DNA from: Novipirellula artificiosorum
GTDB lineage: Bacteria > Planctomycetota > Planctomycetia > Pirellulales > Pirellulaceae
Direction: 5' to 3'
DNA: 32,138 nt
Assembly: GCF_007860135.1 (NCBI RefSeq)
Contig: NZ_SJPV01000028.1
Location: 1 to 32,138, forward strand
The notes under the pieces are model-generated. The model searched no databases, had not been told where the DNA came from, and was given only the letters and a program-made list of their open reading frames with translations. Within the stretch, counting starts at the first letter, position 1. Every line of letters starts with the position of its first letter. The translations under genes and the position numbers were made by a program. This document shows, one piece after another, positions 7,220 to 16,041 of the stretch.

Positions 7220-10200
7220 TTAACGCTTTCTGATTTCGATGATGTACTTCATCAGGTCGTCGAACTCCCCGCGGCTCTTCAATTGCCGGGTCAAATTCTC
7301 TGGCATCAAGGAAACCTTCGACTCGACCAAGTCTTCAATGTCCTCCTGCATGATCGTTACCGGTTCAGGTTCGGCCAGATTTTGCAAGACCATTTCGTCC
7401 TCGGTTTCCGAAACTCGAATGCCCGTTTTGACCTTGCCATCGACGGTTAGCACGCTGACTTGAGCGTAGTCTTGATTGATGAGTTTTGAAGGACGCAGGA
7501 TGGAATCGACCAGTTCCTCGGCCGTCAGCTTGGTCTTGATCATTGCCAAGTCGGGCCCAAGTCGAGCTGCACCCTGCGGAGGATCGTGACATGCGAAGCA
7601 AGCTGCGGCCGATTCGTAGAAGAGCTTCTTGCCTCGCCCCGTATTTCCTCGCTCCATTGCAGCGTTCGCCAATTCGGCCGACGATGTATTCAGCAGTTCC
7701 AGCTCCAAGGCTTCGTTGGAAAAGTCTTCCGTTTCCGTCGCAGCATCGCTTGCTGCATAGGCCTCTTCCAAAGGGTGCTCTGCCAGCAGGTCCTCTGGTT
7801 TCCAAAATGTCGATCGGTCGATCGTCTGCTCGCGAACTTGCTTGACGCTAGCAGGACGGATGGGCGATGACTGATTGCCCCAAGTATTGCGCACAAACGT
7901 CAGCACCGCTGCCAGTTCTTCGTCGTTTAGCAAGGAGCGAAAGGCGGTCATGGGTGGAACGCCCCGTGCCGGGTCGTAGGTTTTTCCATTGACCGTCATT
8001 TTTCCCCACAGACCGTGCAAGGTCATCTTGATCAGCCGCTCTTCGCTGCCGTTTACCCAGGGACTACCCGCAAGCGGGGGATAGACGTTTGCGCTTCCTT
8101 TGCCGTGTGCCAAATGGCAGGTCGCGCAGTGCGATTCTCGTTGGTAAACCTCGGCACCGAGCTTGTACACCTTTTTGTCATCACGACTGAGGTGCTTCGG
8201 AGGATCAAATTTTACGAATTCCACTTCGGCTGGGGTCGCAAATTCGCTGGCTCCTTTTGCATCCACGTTGTACCAAAAATGCTTGACCGTCTCCGCAGCA
8301 ACGACTGCGTGTTTGACGTCCGAACGCAAGAGCACATTCAACAGTTCTTCGTTACGAACGCCATGCTGCTGGTGCAGCCACAACGCTTCAAGAAGATGAT
8401 GGGCCTCGATTTCATCATTGGGATCAAAGTCCTTCATCCACCGCTGAGTCGCAGCAATCACGGCGTCCGAGTCGTGAGCGCTTAGCTCGACTCGGGTCCG
8501 GTGGCGAACACCGTTGACCGGGTGCTTGAGGTTTTCCAACAGCGCCGCAATGGGCTGTCCATGGATCTTGACGGGCTCTTGCAGCGGTCGTCCTTTCACG
8601 GTCAAGCGGACGATGCGACCGTGCGCATGGTCGCGGTTGGGGTCACGAATGTTGTGCTGCATGTGGCCAATGATCGCGTTGTGCCAGTCGGCAACATACA
8701 AGGCCCCGTCTTCGCCGATGACTGCATCGGTTGGACGGAAGTTGCGATCTTCGCTGTTGATCAATTCAAGGCCAGGAGTTCCCCAGACGTGTCCGAACTC
8801 TCTGTCCTCGCCATTCCCTTCGCGATCAAGATCATACTGTTTGACGCCCAGGAATCCGATCGTGTTGCAAATCAGGAAGTCGTCCTGTAACGCTTCCGGG
8901 AAGTGCTGCGACGACAAAACCGCATTCGCCGCTACGGGACGGAATTCCTTGGTCAAAAGGGTGTGCATCTTAAATCCCTTGCCTTCAGGACGTACTTGAT
9001 ACGATCGGCCGCCCGTCCCATCGTTGGCATAGCAATATCCCCAGTAGTCAAAGCTGGTGCCATGAGGATTTGGCGAGTTGGCCGCGTGCGGCGTGATGGC
9101 AAAGGTGCGAGGATCAAAACGGTACATCCCCGATTCACCCACATTGAGGTTCTGTTTCCATGGTGTTTCGTGGTTATGCACCAGAAAAATGCCGCTTTGC
9201 CAATAGATCCCACCATCGGGGCCGTAGACGAGATTATTCGCAGCGTGGTGCGTATCGGCTGTTCCAAGTCCTTGCAGAATGGGGTAACGAACATCCGCTT
9301 TGTCGTCTCCATCGGTATCCTTCAAGAATAAGAGGTCGGGCCCCGAGGTGACGAGAACACCACCACCCCAAAATTCAAATCCTAGCGGGTTGTGGACGTG
9401 AGAAAAGATCTTGCGAGTATCCGCTTTGCCGTCCTTGTCGGTGTCCTCGAAGATCATCAGGCTGTCGTTCATTTCCTTACCGGGTTCCCATTTGGGATAC
9501 GTGTTCCAGCTTGCCGCCCAGAGCCGACCTTTGGCATCGACTTGCAGCTGTACGGGATTGGCCAGGTCAGGAAACTGCACTTCCGATGCGAAGACATTCA
9601 ATTCATAGCCATCGGGAACAATCATCTGCGCAATCGATTCCTCGGGACTCATGTACTCGACGCTGCCCTCCTTCTCGGCATTCGAGCTCTTGCTGCCCCC
9701 GCCCACGTTTGAAATCACCTTGATGGGCGGTGGGACATTGCTATCGTCGACAAGATATTCCTTCCCCTCGGCAGCAGCCCAAATCGCCTTGTCACGATTG
9801 GCGGTCATCACGTCGAGTATGACCAGTTCGTGCTTGAGGACATCGGCATTGCTTTGGCCGCCAACGAAGGTCAACCCAGATCGGCTACCCCAAATATCGT
9901 TGCCGTCGGTCGCACGATAGCGATTGTGCCAGTGCCAATTTTTGTCTTTGACCGCAGCGTAGAGGCGGGCAAGTTGGTCTTCGTCGGGTGATGTTGCATC
10001 GGATGGAGCCTGGCCAAACAATGCCTGCGACATGATCCCCGCGAGTCTTTGGTACCCGTTCGCATTGAGGTGAATACCGTTAATGGTGAATCGTTCGGAA
10101 CTGGATTCGAAGAGCTGAAGGGTTGGCGAGAAAAGGTCGACAAACGTGGTGCCCGTTTCCGCTGCGGCCTGTCGCGTGGCTTCGCTATAGGCCGCCAGGT

Positions 10201-10735
10201 TCGCGTTCAGTTGTGCCCCATCCGGTAGATTCTGATCGCCAGTGTTTTGATAGGCGATGGGACTGAACAGGACAAACCGAAGCTCCTTGTTCTTTTCTTG
10301 CCGCAGCTCGCGATAACGCTGAACCAACTTCACCAATTCAGCGCGATAGGCATCCACGCCATCGGGTCCTGCAAAAGACTCGTTGTACCCGTAAAACGAG
10401 AACACAACATCCGGCCCGACGTGTTGTAGGTACTCTGCATCGTTCGTGAAACCCTTGTTGCGAGGTCTCTTGTTCACCATGTCTCCTGAAAAGCTCATGT
10501 TCCGGAAACTAACGTTCATGCCCTTCAACTGGCTCTGCAGAACGGTTTCGACCCAAGGGTCATGTTGCATGCGGTCGGCAAGACCATTGCCATAAATGGC
10601 GACGACATCATTCGGCTCAAAGCGAAAGGGTTCGTCAGCTTTGGCCGAATGGGCCGTCAAGCCTGACGACAAAAGGCAAGTGAACAACAGTAGAGTCAGG
10701 TATTTCTTTCGCATTGCAAGGAAGCCGTGATTCAT
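7220..10735 (-). CDS. SGNH-like / PVC-type dehydrogenase beta-propeller / two-haem cytochrome c fusion protein
   Basis: The 1171-residue exported protein is modular. Leader about 8-33 (MRKKYLTLLLF to AHSAKA). Residues about 43-240 are an SGNH/GDSL-esterase-like domain, but the catalytic GDS is replaced by G49-N50-G51 and the C-terminal DxxH is N219-G-I-H222, so esterase activity is doubtful. About 385-760 is a beta-propeller of the putative membrane-bound dehydrogenase domain of Pirellula/Verrucomicrobium type (cf. TIGR02604), with DTDKDGKADT and DTDGDDKADV Ca-type loops. Helical repeats follow. Then come two haem-c sites: CATCH near 869 and CFACH near 1045, the last within a TIGR02603-like haem domain. 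Likely a periplasmic sugar or alcohol oxidoreductase passing electrons through c-type haems. Start at 10735 is a choice among in-frame ATGs at 10783, 10735 and 10714; none has a clear ribosome binding site. Confidence 0.88.
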   Translation of the reverse strand: MNHGFLAMRKKYLTLLLFTCLLSSGLTAHSAKADEPFRFEPNDVVAIYGNGLADRMQHDPWVETVLQSQLKGMNVSFRNMSFSGDMVNKRPRNKGFTNDAEYLQHVGPDVVFSFYGYNESFAGPDGVDAYRAELVKLVQRYRELRQEKNKELRFVLFSPIAYQNTGDQNLPDGAQLNANLAAYSEATRQAAAETGTTFVDLFSPTLQLFESSSERFTINGIHLNANGYQRLAGIMSQALFGQAPSDATSPDEDQLARLYAAVKDKNWHWHNRYRATDGNDIWGSRSGLTFVGGQSNADVLKHELVILDVMTANRDKAIWAAAEGKEYLVDDSNVPPPIKVISNVGGGSKSSNAEKEGSVEYMSPEESIAQMIVPDGYELNVFASEVQFPDLANPVQLQVDAKGRLWAASWNTYPKWEPGKEMNDSLMIFEDTDKDGKADTRKIFSHVHNPLGFEFWGGGVLVTSGPDLLFLKDTDGDDKADVRYPILQGLGTADTHHAANNLVYGPDGGIYWQSGIFLVHNHETPWKQNLNVGESGMYRFDPRTFAITPHAANSPNPHGTSFDYWGYCYANDGTGGRSYQVRPEGKGFKMHTLLTKEFRPVAANAVLSSQHFPEALQDDFLICNTIGFLGVKQYDLDREGNGEDREFGHVWGTPGLELINSEDRNFRPTDAVIGEDGALYVADWHNAIIGHMQHNIRDPNRDHAHGRIVRLTVKGRPLQEPVKIHGQPIAALLENLKHPVNGVRHRTRVELSAHDSDAVIAATQRWMKDFDPNDEIEAHHLLEALWLHQQHGVRNEELLNVLLRSDVKHAVVAAETVKHFWYNVDAKGASEFATPAEVEFVKFDPPKHLSRDDKKVYKLGAEVYQRESHCATCHLAHGKGSANVYPPLAGSPWVNGSEERLIKMTLHGLWGKMTVNGKTYDPARGVPPMTAFRSLLNDEELAAVLTFVRNTWGNQSSPIRPASVKQVREQTIDRSTFWKPEDLLAEHPLEEAYAASDAATETEDFSNEALELELLNTSSAELANAAMERGNTGRGKKLFYESAAACFACHDPPQGAARLGPDLAMIKTKLTAEELVDSILRPSKLINQDYAQVSVLTVDGKVKTGIRVSETEDEMVLQNLAEPEPVTIMQEDIEDLVESKVSLMPENLTRQLKSRGEFDDLMKYIIEIRKR

Positions 10736-11032
10736 GTTCTTGATATTGCTTTGTTGGGGTGCTGTGTCTGTTACGCAAGCCATGTTGCGAAAGGAGATCG
10801 CGGCATGGGGGGACGAGGAGTGGAAGGAGTCATTTCCCGACGTTTTGATTCAGAGATTGTAGTCGAACAGGCGAGAGCCGGAGGGTGCGAGCCTGGATTG
10901 CCAAAAAAATAGCATTGCGGGTGTTTTCGGATTTCAGGAGTTTTGCCTAGCGCCGCTGTGTTTTTGGTAAGATCAACGTCTTCCCAGGCGGGATACGGTC
11001 CCTGCCACCTCGTTTTGCAGCCAGCGTCCAAT
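10736..11032. other. Divergent intergenic region with a GC-rich repeat-like segment
   Basis: This 297-bp gap lies between the minus-strand fusion gene and the plus-strand AlkZ-related gene and should contain both promoters. At about 10870-10893 there is a purine-rich segment, gcgagagccggagggtgcg followed by agcc, resembling dispersed repeats I associate with planctomycete genomes; copy number cannot be checked here. A weak sigma70-like pair, TTGCCT (10943-10948) and TAAGAT (10968-10973), has an over-long 19-bp spacer. Confidence 0.3.
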
Positions 11033-11590
11033 ATGCAAGGCATTCCATTCGTGATCAAGACATTTGATGAAGCCTACCAATTCGTATTGGAGAGCAAGGT
11101 TTGCACGGTATTCGGCAGCACAAAGTCTCCCTATCCTTCCTTATGGGACAACACGGGACTGTCAGAAAAGAAACCCAAGGCGGGCGGCTGGAGTCCGAAA
11201 ATCGTGGCGGTTTGGGATTGGAAGACTCGAATTCCGCAAACCTATCCCGATGCCGTGTACTATGGAAAGGTTCCCGGCGGCGATGCGGTGCTGATGGAAA
11301 TGCAGCATTTCCGCAACGTGCATTACCCCGCTGCGTTTCAGCCGATCCGAGAGTTGGATCCGCTCGCTCAGAAAGTGCATGAGTTCATCCGGCTGGAGCC
11401 CGCCTACACCGGACCACTACGCAAACGCGCAATCGCGGAACTGGCTTGTACGAAGAGCCAATTCGATACGGCGCTCAAGAAACTGCAGGTGAGTTTGAAC
11501 ATCGTTCGCTCGAACGACCCGAAACTAAAAAACGATTTCTGGCTTCCGATGCGCGAAGTCCATTTGGACATCGTGCAGGAACATGAGTAG
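11033..11590 (+). CDS. Small AlkZ/YcaQ-related conserved protein
   Basis: The 185-residue cytoplasmic-type protein has no signal peptide. Features include SPYPSLWDNTGLSEK (32-46), GGWSPKIVAVWDWKTRIP (51-68), YYGKVPGGDAVLMEM (76-90) and a C-terminal helix-turn-helix-like stretch, LRKRAIAELACTKSQFDTAL followed by KKLQ (about 132-156). This arrangement resembles the short AlkZ-related proteins, relatives of the winged-helix DNA glycosylase AlkZ/YcaQ that repairs alkylated or crosslinked DNA. I do not see the catalytic QxD motif of true AlkZ, so activity is unclear. ATG 11033 has no obvious ribosome binding site; an in-frame TTG at 10943 would add 30 residues of poor protein character. It appears unrelated to the glycan genes around it. 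Confidence 0.7.
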   Translation: MQGIPFVIKTFDEAYQFVLESKVCTVFGSTKSPYPSLWDNTGLSEKKPKAGGWSPKIVAVWDWKTRIPQTYPDAVYYGKVPGGDAVLMEMQHFRNVHYPAAFQPIRELDPLAQKVHEFIRLEPAYTGPLRKRAIAELACTKSQFDTALKKLQVSLNIVRSNDPKLKNDFWLPMREVHLDIVQEHE

Positions 11591-11598
11591 CACGTGGG

Positions 11599-11632
11599 CA
11601 CGCTACGAAATCGGATTCGGTTTCGTTGCGTG
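11599..11632. terminator. Strong hairpin between convergent genes
   Basis: CACGCTACGAAA (11599-11610) pairs with TTTCGTTGCGTG (11621-11632), 11 of 12 positions, around a 10-nt loop. It lies in the 65-bp gap between the plus-strand AlkZ-related gene and the minus-strand sulfatase, where a shared transcript end is expected. There is no T run on either strand, so the mechanism is uncertain. Confidence 0.5.
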
Positions 11633-11655
11633 AAACAACTACGGTGGAAGTGACC

Positions 11656-13119
11656 CTACTCGGATTTCCATTTTTCGATCACGATCGGCACATCGTTTTG
11701 TTGCCTCGGACCTGGGTTCGTCCGTCCGCTGGCAATCTGGGTCTCCAGCAGTCCCCTCAGCCGCATCACCCTTTCGGGCATCGCTTCGGCGAGATTGTTC
11801 TGCTCACCAATGTCCTGCTGCATGTCGTAAAGCTGAACCATCGGCAGTCCCTTGGACTCCGCTTCCTTCACGGCCTCTTTGATTTTTGGTGCCGACCATC
11901 CACCCGAACCAGGGCAAGCGATCAATTTCCACTTTCCTTGGCGGATCGAAAAAAAGCCGCTAATGGAATGATGAATGACATCGGTGCGTGGAGCGTGATT
12001 CGTTCCCGTCAACGCCGAGAGGAAGCTGAAGCTATCGACGGCGTCGCTTTCCGCCAATTCGTAGCCCGTCAGATCGGCAACCGTTGCGATCACATCGGTT
12101 AGACAGACCAGGTCATCACAACGGCTTCCCGGCTGGACATGCCCCGGCCACGACACCAAGAACGGAACGCGGTGCCCTCCATCCCAGATGTCGGCTTTCA
12201 TGCCGCGAAGGTTTGCACTGGGAAAGTGCCCGGCCGCCTTTAACTGTTTGAGCCCTGACGTCGACGGTGAGGTTCCGTTATCCGAACTGCAAAGAATCAG
12301 GGTGTTTTGGAGGAAACCGTTCGCCTTCAACGCCTGCACCACTTGGCCATAGCTGTCGTCGGTTTGCATCACAAAATCCGCGTGATCATTGATGCCGCTT
12401 TTGCCTTTCCAATCCTCCGATGGAACCACCGGGGAATGAGGCGCGTTCCAGGGGATATACATAAAGAACGGTTGGTCGATGCCCTTGCGTCTCTCGATAT
12501 AGTCGACCGCGGCCGCGGTCAGAGAAGGTAGCATCTCGACAGCCTCGATGTTCCGCGTGACCTTATCGTTGTCGATCCACAGATCCATCTGGCGGGCGTA
12601 ATGAAAACCGTGAAAAACATCAAAGCCAGCGAAATCGATCGGACCATGCGTCACGACGGCACCCGGCTTCACCGCACCCTTCTTGTTGTTCTCAATACCA
12701 TCGAACATCATTCCCAAATGCCACTTGCCGATCATCGCGGTGTGATAGCCTTTGGATTTGAGTAACTTGGCGATCGTCAACGTATCCTTCGCAATCAACG
12801 ACTCGCCGCCCTTCAGCACGCCGGTTTGCAGACGCGTTCGCCAAGCATAGCGTCCGGTCATCAGGCCGTATCGCGTGGGGGTGCAGACCGACGATCCGCT
12901 GTGGGCATCGGTGAAGATCATTCCACTTTTGGCAATTGCATCGAGTTGCGGCGTTGCGATCTTTCCCCTTTCCGGATTCAGGCATTTCAATTCGCCGAAC
13001 CCCATGTCATCCGCCAGGATCACGACGATATTGGGATTGCTGGTTTCGGCCCTTGCGCCCTCCAATCCAGCGACAACGAAGCAGGTCAGCAGCACAAGCG
13101 ACAGAGATTCAATTTTCAT
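11656..13119 (-). CDS. Secreted type I sulfatase (arylsulfatase / N-acetylgalactosamine-6-sulfatase-like)
   Basis: The 487-residue product has a leader of about 24 residues (ending EGARA), metal ligands D37-D38 in VVILADDMGFGE, and the formylglycine motif C79-T-P-T-R83 followed by YGLMTG. It also has the GKWHLG lysine/histidine pair, an APHSPVVP histidine block, and SSDNGTS carrying the second Asp-Asn metal pair. The DDMGFGE opening and CTPTR motif are typical of arylsulfatase A/GALNS-type S1 families rather than the iduronate type. The ATG at 13119 has an excellent ribosome binding site (AAAGGACT). The gene lies 94 bp downstream of the GH95 gene on the same strand, so the two are probably one transcript: desulfation plus fucose/L-galactose release. 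Confidence 0.93.
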   Translation of the reverse strand: MKIESLSLVLLTCFVVAGLEGARAETSNPNIVVILADDMGFGELKCLNPERGKIATPQLDAIAKSGMIFTDAHSGSSVCTPTRYGLMTGRYAWRTRLQTGVLKGGESLIAKDTLTIAKLLKSKGYHTAMIGKWHLGMMFDGIENNKKGAVKPGAVVTHGPIDFAGFDVFHGFHYARQMDLWIDNDKVTRNIEAVEMLPSLTAAAVDYIERRKGIDQPFFMYIPWNAPHSPVVPSEDWKGKSGINDHADFVMQTDDSYGQVVQALKANGFLQNTLILCSSDNGTSPSTSGLKQLKAAGHFPSANLRGMKADIWDGGHRVPFLVSWPGHVQPGSRCDDLVCLTDVIATVADLTGYELAESDAVDSFSFLSALTGTNHAPRTDVIHHSISGFFSIRQGKWKLIACPGSGGWSAPKIKEAVKEAESKGLPMVQLYDMQQDIGEQNNLAEAMPERVMRLRGLLETQIASGRTNPGPRQQNDVPIVIEKWKSE

Positions 13120-13213
13120 AACGAGTCCTTTGAAAGGTCAGCGGGGCAGTTCGGTTTTTTGATTGGACCTTCCCTCTCGGCCCATTCGAAGGTAATCCTG
13201 ACGCGTGCGGGGA

Positions 13214-15565
13214 TCAATCGGCCCCGCTCCATGAATAGGTTTGGCCAATTTCTGTTTCCGAGTGAAAAACTTGAGGTCCATTTTGGGTCTGCAGTACGAG
13301 CGGATTTCCCCTCAGTGACTTGATCTTTGCTTGCTCAAGTTTTCCGTCTTTCCAATGGATCGAGACCTCGAACCCACCACGTGCACGCAAACCAGAAACG
13401 GAGCCCTCTGGCCAACCAGGCGGTAGGGCTGGCAGCAAATCGAGAATCGCGTTCCCCTTCGCGTCACGGCGGTGCGATTGCAACAACGCTTCGCATACCC
13501 CTGCGGTCAGACCGAAGTTCCCGTCGATCTGGAAAGGAGGGCAGGCGTCAAACAGGTTGTTGTAGAACCCGGCTTGTCGTTTCAGGCTGGAGTTTTGAAA
13601 GAAGCCGGTGAGGATTCGTTCCATGTGTTCACCATCGCGAAGACGAGCCCAGAAATTCACCTTCCATCCGCGTGACCAACCGGTTCCCTCATCACCTCGG
13701 AGTTCCAGCGTCCTCTTGCAAGCCTCGAAAAGAGTGGGAGTGTCCGGCGTGATCTCGTTTCCGGGATGTAGCCCCCACAGATGCGAAACATGGCGATGGT
13801 TGGTCAAGGGATCCTCAACATACAGCCATTCCTTCAACTGTCCCTCCGCACCGACTTGGTTGGGAGCAATCCTTTGTGCGGTGGAGCGCAGCTGCGCCGC
13901 AAACTTGGCATCGCGTTGGAGCACGTCAGCCGCCTCTGCCGTAGCGAGCATCAAGTAACGGATAATCTGATGATCCATGGTGGGCCCCATCACGAGTCCA
14001 CCACGCTCCGGTGAATTGCTCGGCCCGCTCACGAGCCAGCCTGTTTCGGACTCAGGATCATCAATCAGATAGTCCAGGAAGAATTCCGCTGCCCCCTTCA
14101 TCAGCGGATAAGCACGCTGCTCGAGAAATGCTTGGTCGCCGGTAAACAGATAGCGTTCCCAAAGGTGGGTGCTTAACCAGGCCCCGCCCGTCGGCCAAAT
14201 CCCGTGGTTCGAGGCGTTGATGGGTGCGGCGCCTCGCCAACCATCGGTGTTGTGATGGACGACCCAGCCCTTGGCGTCGTAGAAATCCCTTGCCACTTCA
14301 GCCCCGGTGATCGCCAGATCATCGAGCAGGTCGAACAGCGGCTCATGACATTCCGACAGATTCGCCTGCTCCGCGGGCCAATAGTTCATTTCTGCGTTAA
14401 TATTGATCGTGTATTTTGAATCCCAAGCCGGATTCTTGCTGTCATTCCACAGCCCCTGAAGGTTCGCCGCCTGCCCACCCGGTCGTGACGAAGCGATCAA
14501 CAGGTAGCGTCCGTACTGGCAGAGCAGCGCCACGAAATCGGGATCCGGGTTGGTCGGGTATTGGTTGAGCCGTTCGTTGGTTGGTGAGGTGAGCGAATGA
14601 CCGCCACCGAGATCAAGATCGACACGTCGAAACAACGCCCGATGATCGGCCTGGTGGTCCGCTAAGATTTGCGGGTACGGTTTCCCGTTGACTCCCTCTA
14701 AGATTGCCTTGCATTGGGCTGCAGGATCGGCTGCCAGAGACTGGTAGTTTTCATAACTCGTTGCCGCCGCCAAATAGAACACCACCGAATCCGCATCACT
14801 CACTTGAATACCGCTATCGGTAACGTGCAAGGTGCCTCCGGCCGCCCTGGCCTGGAGCTGCGCCTCAAACTTTGTCACCCCTTCAAAGAAAGTCCCGCGA
14901 CGCTGGTCAACAAAGTCATCCACCACTCCGTACAATCGCAAAGTGCGTGAGTCTAAGGCACTGGTTGCTGAAGATGTCTGATGGGGTGTTGTCAGTCGTG
15001 CCGTGAGACTGATTTTTCCTGGGCGATCCGCTTCCAGTCGAACGGCAATCACACGATCCGGATGGCTTGCCAGCACGGTCCGCGTGTAGGTGATCGCTTG
15101 CGACTTGAAGACGGTCGTCGCGACCGCTGCGTCCAGGTCTAAGGATCGCTGGTAATCCGAGACACCGTCCAGATTGGCGAACTCCAGCAACAGATCCCCG
15201 AACGGCTGGTAAGGCGCCTGTCGCAATGGCTGCGACATGAACCGCTCCGACGCTAATTGCTCTGCTTCTAGCTGCTTTCCAGCAAAGAGCAACTGCCGAA
15301 TCTTTGGCAACGACTCAACGGCACCGGCTCGCGAATAGGAACGCGGTTTTCCCGCCCACAGCGTATCGTGGTTGAACTGAATGCGATCCTGCTCCACGCC
15401 ACCAAACACCATCGCACCGACCGATCCATTGCCCACCGGCAACGCGTCAGTCCACTCTGCGGCAGGTTCGTCGTAGGTCAACTGCAATCGGGACCCGGCT
15501 GCATCGGCACTTGCCGAAAAGCAACAACATGCAATCGTCCATGCGCAGAAAATTCGTGTGACCAT
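13214..15565 (-). CDS. Secreted glycoside hydrolase family 95 (alpha-L-fucosidase / alpha-L-galactosidase)
   Basis: The 783-residue protein begins with a leader of about 23 residues, then the N-terminal GH95 beta-sandwich signature EWTDALPVGNGSVGAMVFGG (38-57) and RIQFNHDTLWAG. The (alpha/alpha)6 barrel carries the family's inverting machinery: N388 and N390 in NINAEMNYWPAE (water-activating asparagines), E520 in SGPSNSPE (general acid) and D681 in IDGNFG. Length fits the family. The start at 15565 has a strong AAGGGGAA site. GH95 enzymes release alpha-1,2-L-fucose, and some release alpha-L-galactose from algal galactans. With a GH16 and eight sulfatases nearby, either substrate is possible; the residue that separates fucose from galactose preference cannot be judged here. 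Confidence 0.93.
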   Translation of the reverse strand: MVTRIFCAWTIACCCFSASADAAGSRLQLTYDEPAAEWTDALPVGNGSVGAMVFGGVEQDRIQFNHDTLWAGKPRSYSRAGAVESLPKIRQLLFAGKQLEAEQLASERFMSQPLRQAPYQPFGDLLLEFANLDGVSDYQRSLDLDAAVATTVFKSQAITYTRTVLASHPDRVIAVRLEADRPGKISLTARLTTPHQTSSATSALDSRTLRLYGVVDDFVDQRRGTFFEGVTKFEAQLQARAAGGTLHVTDSGIQVSDADSVVFYLAAATSYENYQSLAADPAAQCKAILEGVNGKPYPQILADHQADHRALFRRVDLDLGGGHSLTSPTNERLNQYPTNPDPDFVALLCQYGRYLLIASSRPGGQAANLQGLWNDSKNPAWDSKYTININAEMNYWPAEQANLSECHEPLFDLLDDLAITGAEVARDFYDAKGWVVHHNTDGWRGAAPINASNHGIWPTGGAWLSTHLWERYLFTGDQAFLEQRAYPLMKGAAEFFLDYLIDDPESETGWLVSGPSNSPERGGLVMGPTMDHQIIRYLMLATAEAADVLQRDAKFAAQLRSTAQRIAPNQVGAEGQLKEWLYVEDPLTNHRHVSHLWGLHPGNEITPDTPTLFEACKRTLELRGDEGTGWSRGWKVNFWARLRDGEHMERILTGFFQNSSLKRQAGFYNNLFDACPPFQIDGNFGLTAGVCEALLQSHRRDAKGNAILDLLPALPPGWPEGSVSGLRARGGFEVSIHWKDGKLEQAKIKSLRGNPLVLQTQNGPQVFHSETEIGQTYSWSGAD

Positions 15566-15657
15566 TATTTCAGTTCCCCTTGATTCAATACGCGATGATT
15601 CTTCGATTGCCGTTTTACGGTTTGTAACTGCCCCAGGATAACACATGGCAGCTACCT

Positions 15658-15990
15658 TTACTTAGAGTCCCTGGCCAGTTTCATCTCCAGCCAATTTCCT
15701 TCCGAATCGGGCTCCGCAGACAACGGCACTTGAATCGTCGTCCCTTTGGATTCAAGGGTAAGTAGGACTTTGCATGTGTGGTCCGACGGCTTGCCAGACA
15801 TCTGTTCCCCGGGGATTTGCAGTTCGAACGTTTCTCCGACAAGGCTTGAAATCGTTTCCATCGCTCCACCGCTGCCGACATTGTCGAACTGCAACTCGGA
15901 CGCATCCGTCATCTCTTTGGAGCGGATTGTCATTTTTCTGGAAGAAATGGCAATCTGTTCCAATACGGAAACACATTGAATGCGGCGCAT
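15658..15990 (-). CDS. Small hypothetical protein upstream of GH95
   Basis: A 110-residue frame I do not recognise. Its second half alternates hydrophobic and polar residues like beta strands (GETFELQIPG, CKVLLTLESKGTTIQVPL, NWLEMKLARD), which looks more like a real protein than a shadow frame. No gene lies opposite. It ends 93 bp before the GH95 start and could be the first gene of that minus-strand unit. The ATG at 15990 lacks a clear ribosome binding site; internal ATGs at 15933 and 15912 are alternatives. No signal peptide is visible. Only 51 bp separate it from the divergent sulfatase at 16042, so both promoters would be crowded. Confidence 0.45.
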   Translation of the reverse strand: MRRIQCVSVLEQIAISSRKMTIRSKEMTDASELQFDNVGSGGAMETISSLVGETFELQIPGEQMSGKPSDHTCKVLLTLESKGTTIQVPLSAEPDSEGNWLEMKLARDSK

Positions 15991-16041
15991 TCACTAAAAT
16001 CCAGACCCATCCTTTGAATTCAAAATCCAGGAACCGCCACA

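Noticed and set aside
8015..8485. 156-codon plus-strand frame
   Set aside because: Antisense to the fusion protein in the region encoding a CATCH haem site; no independent support.
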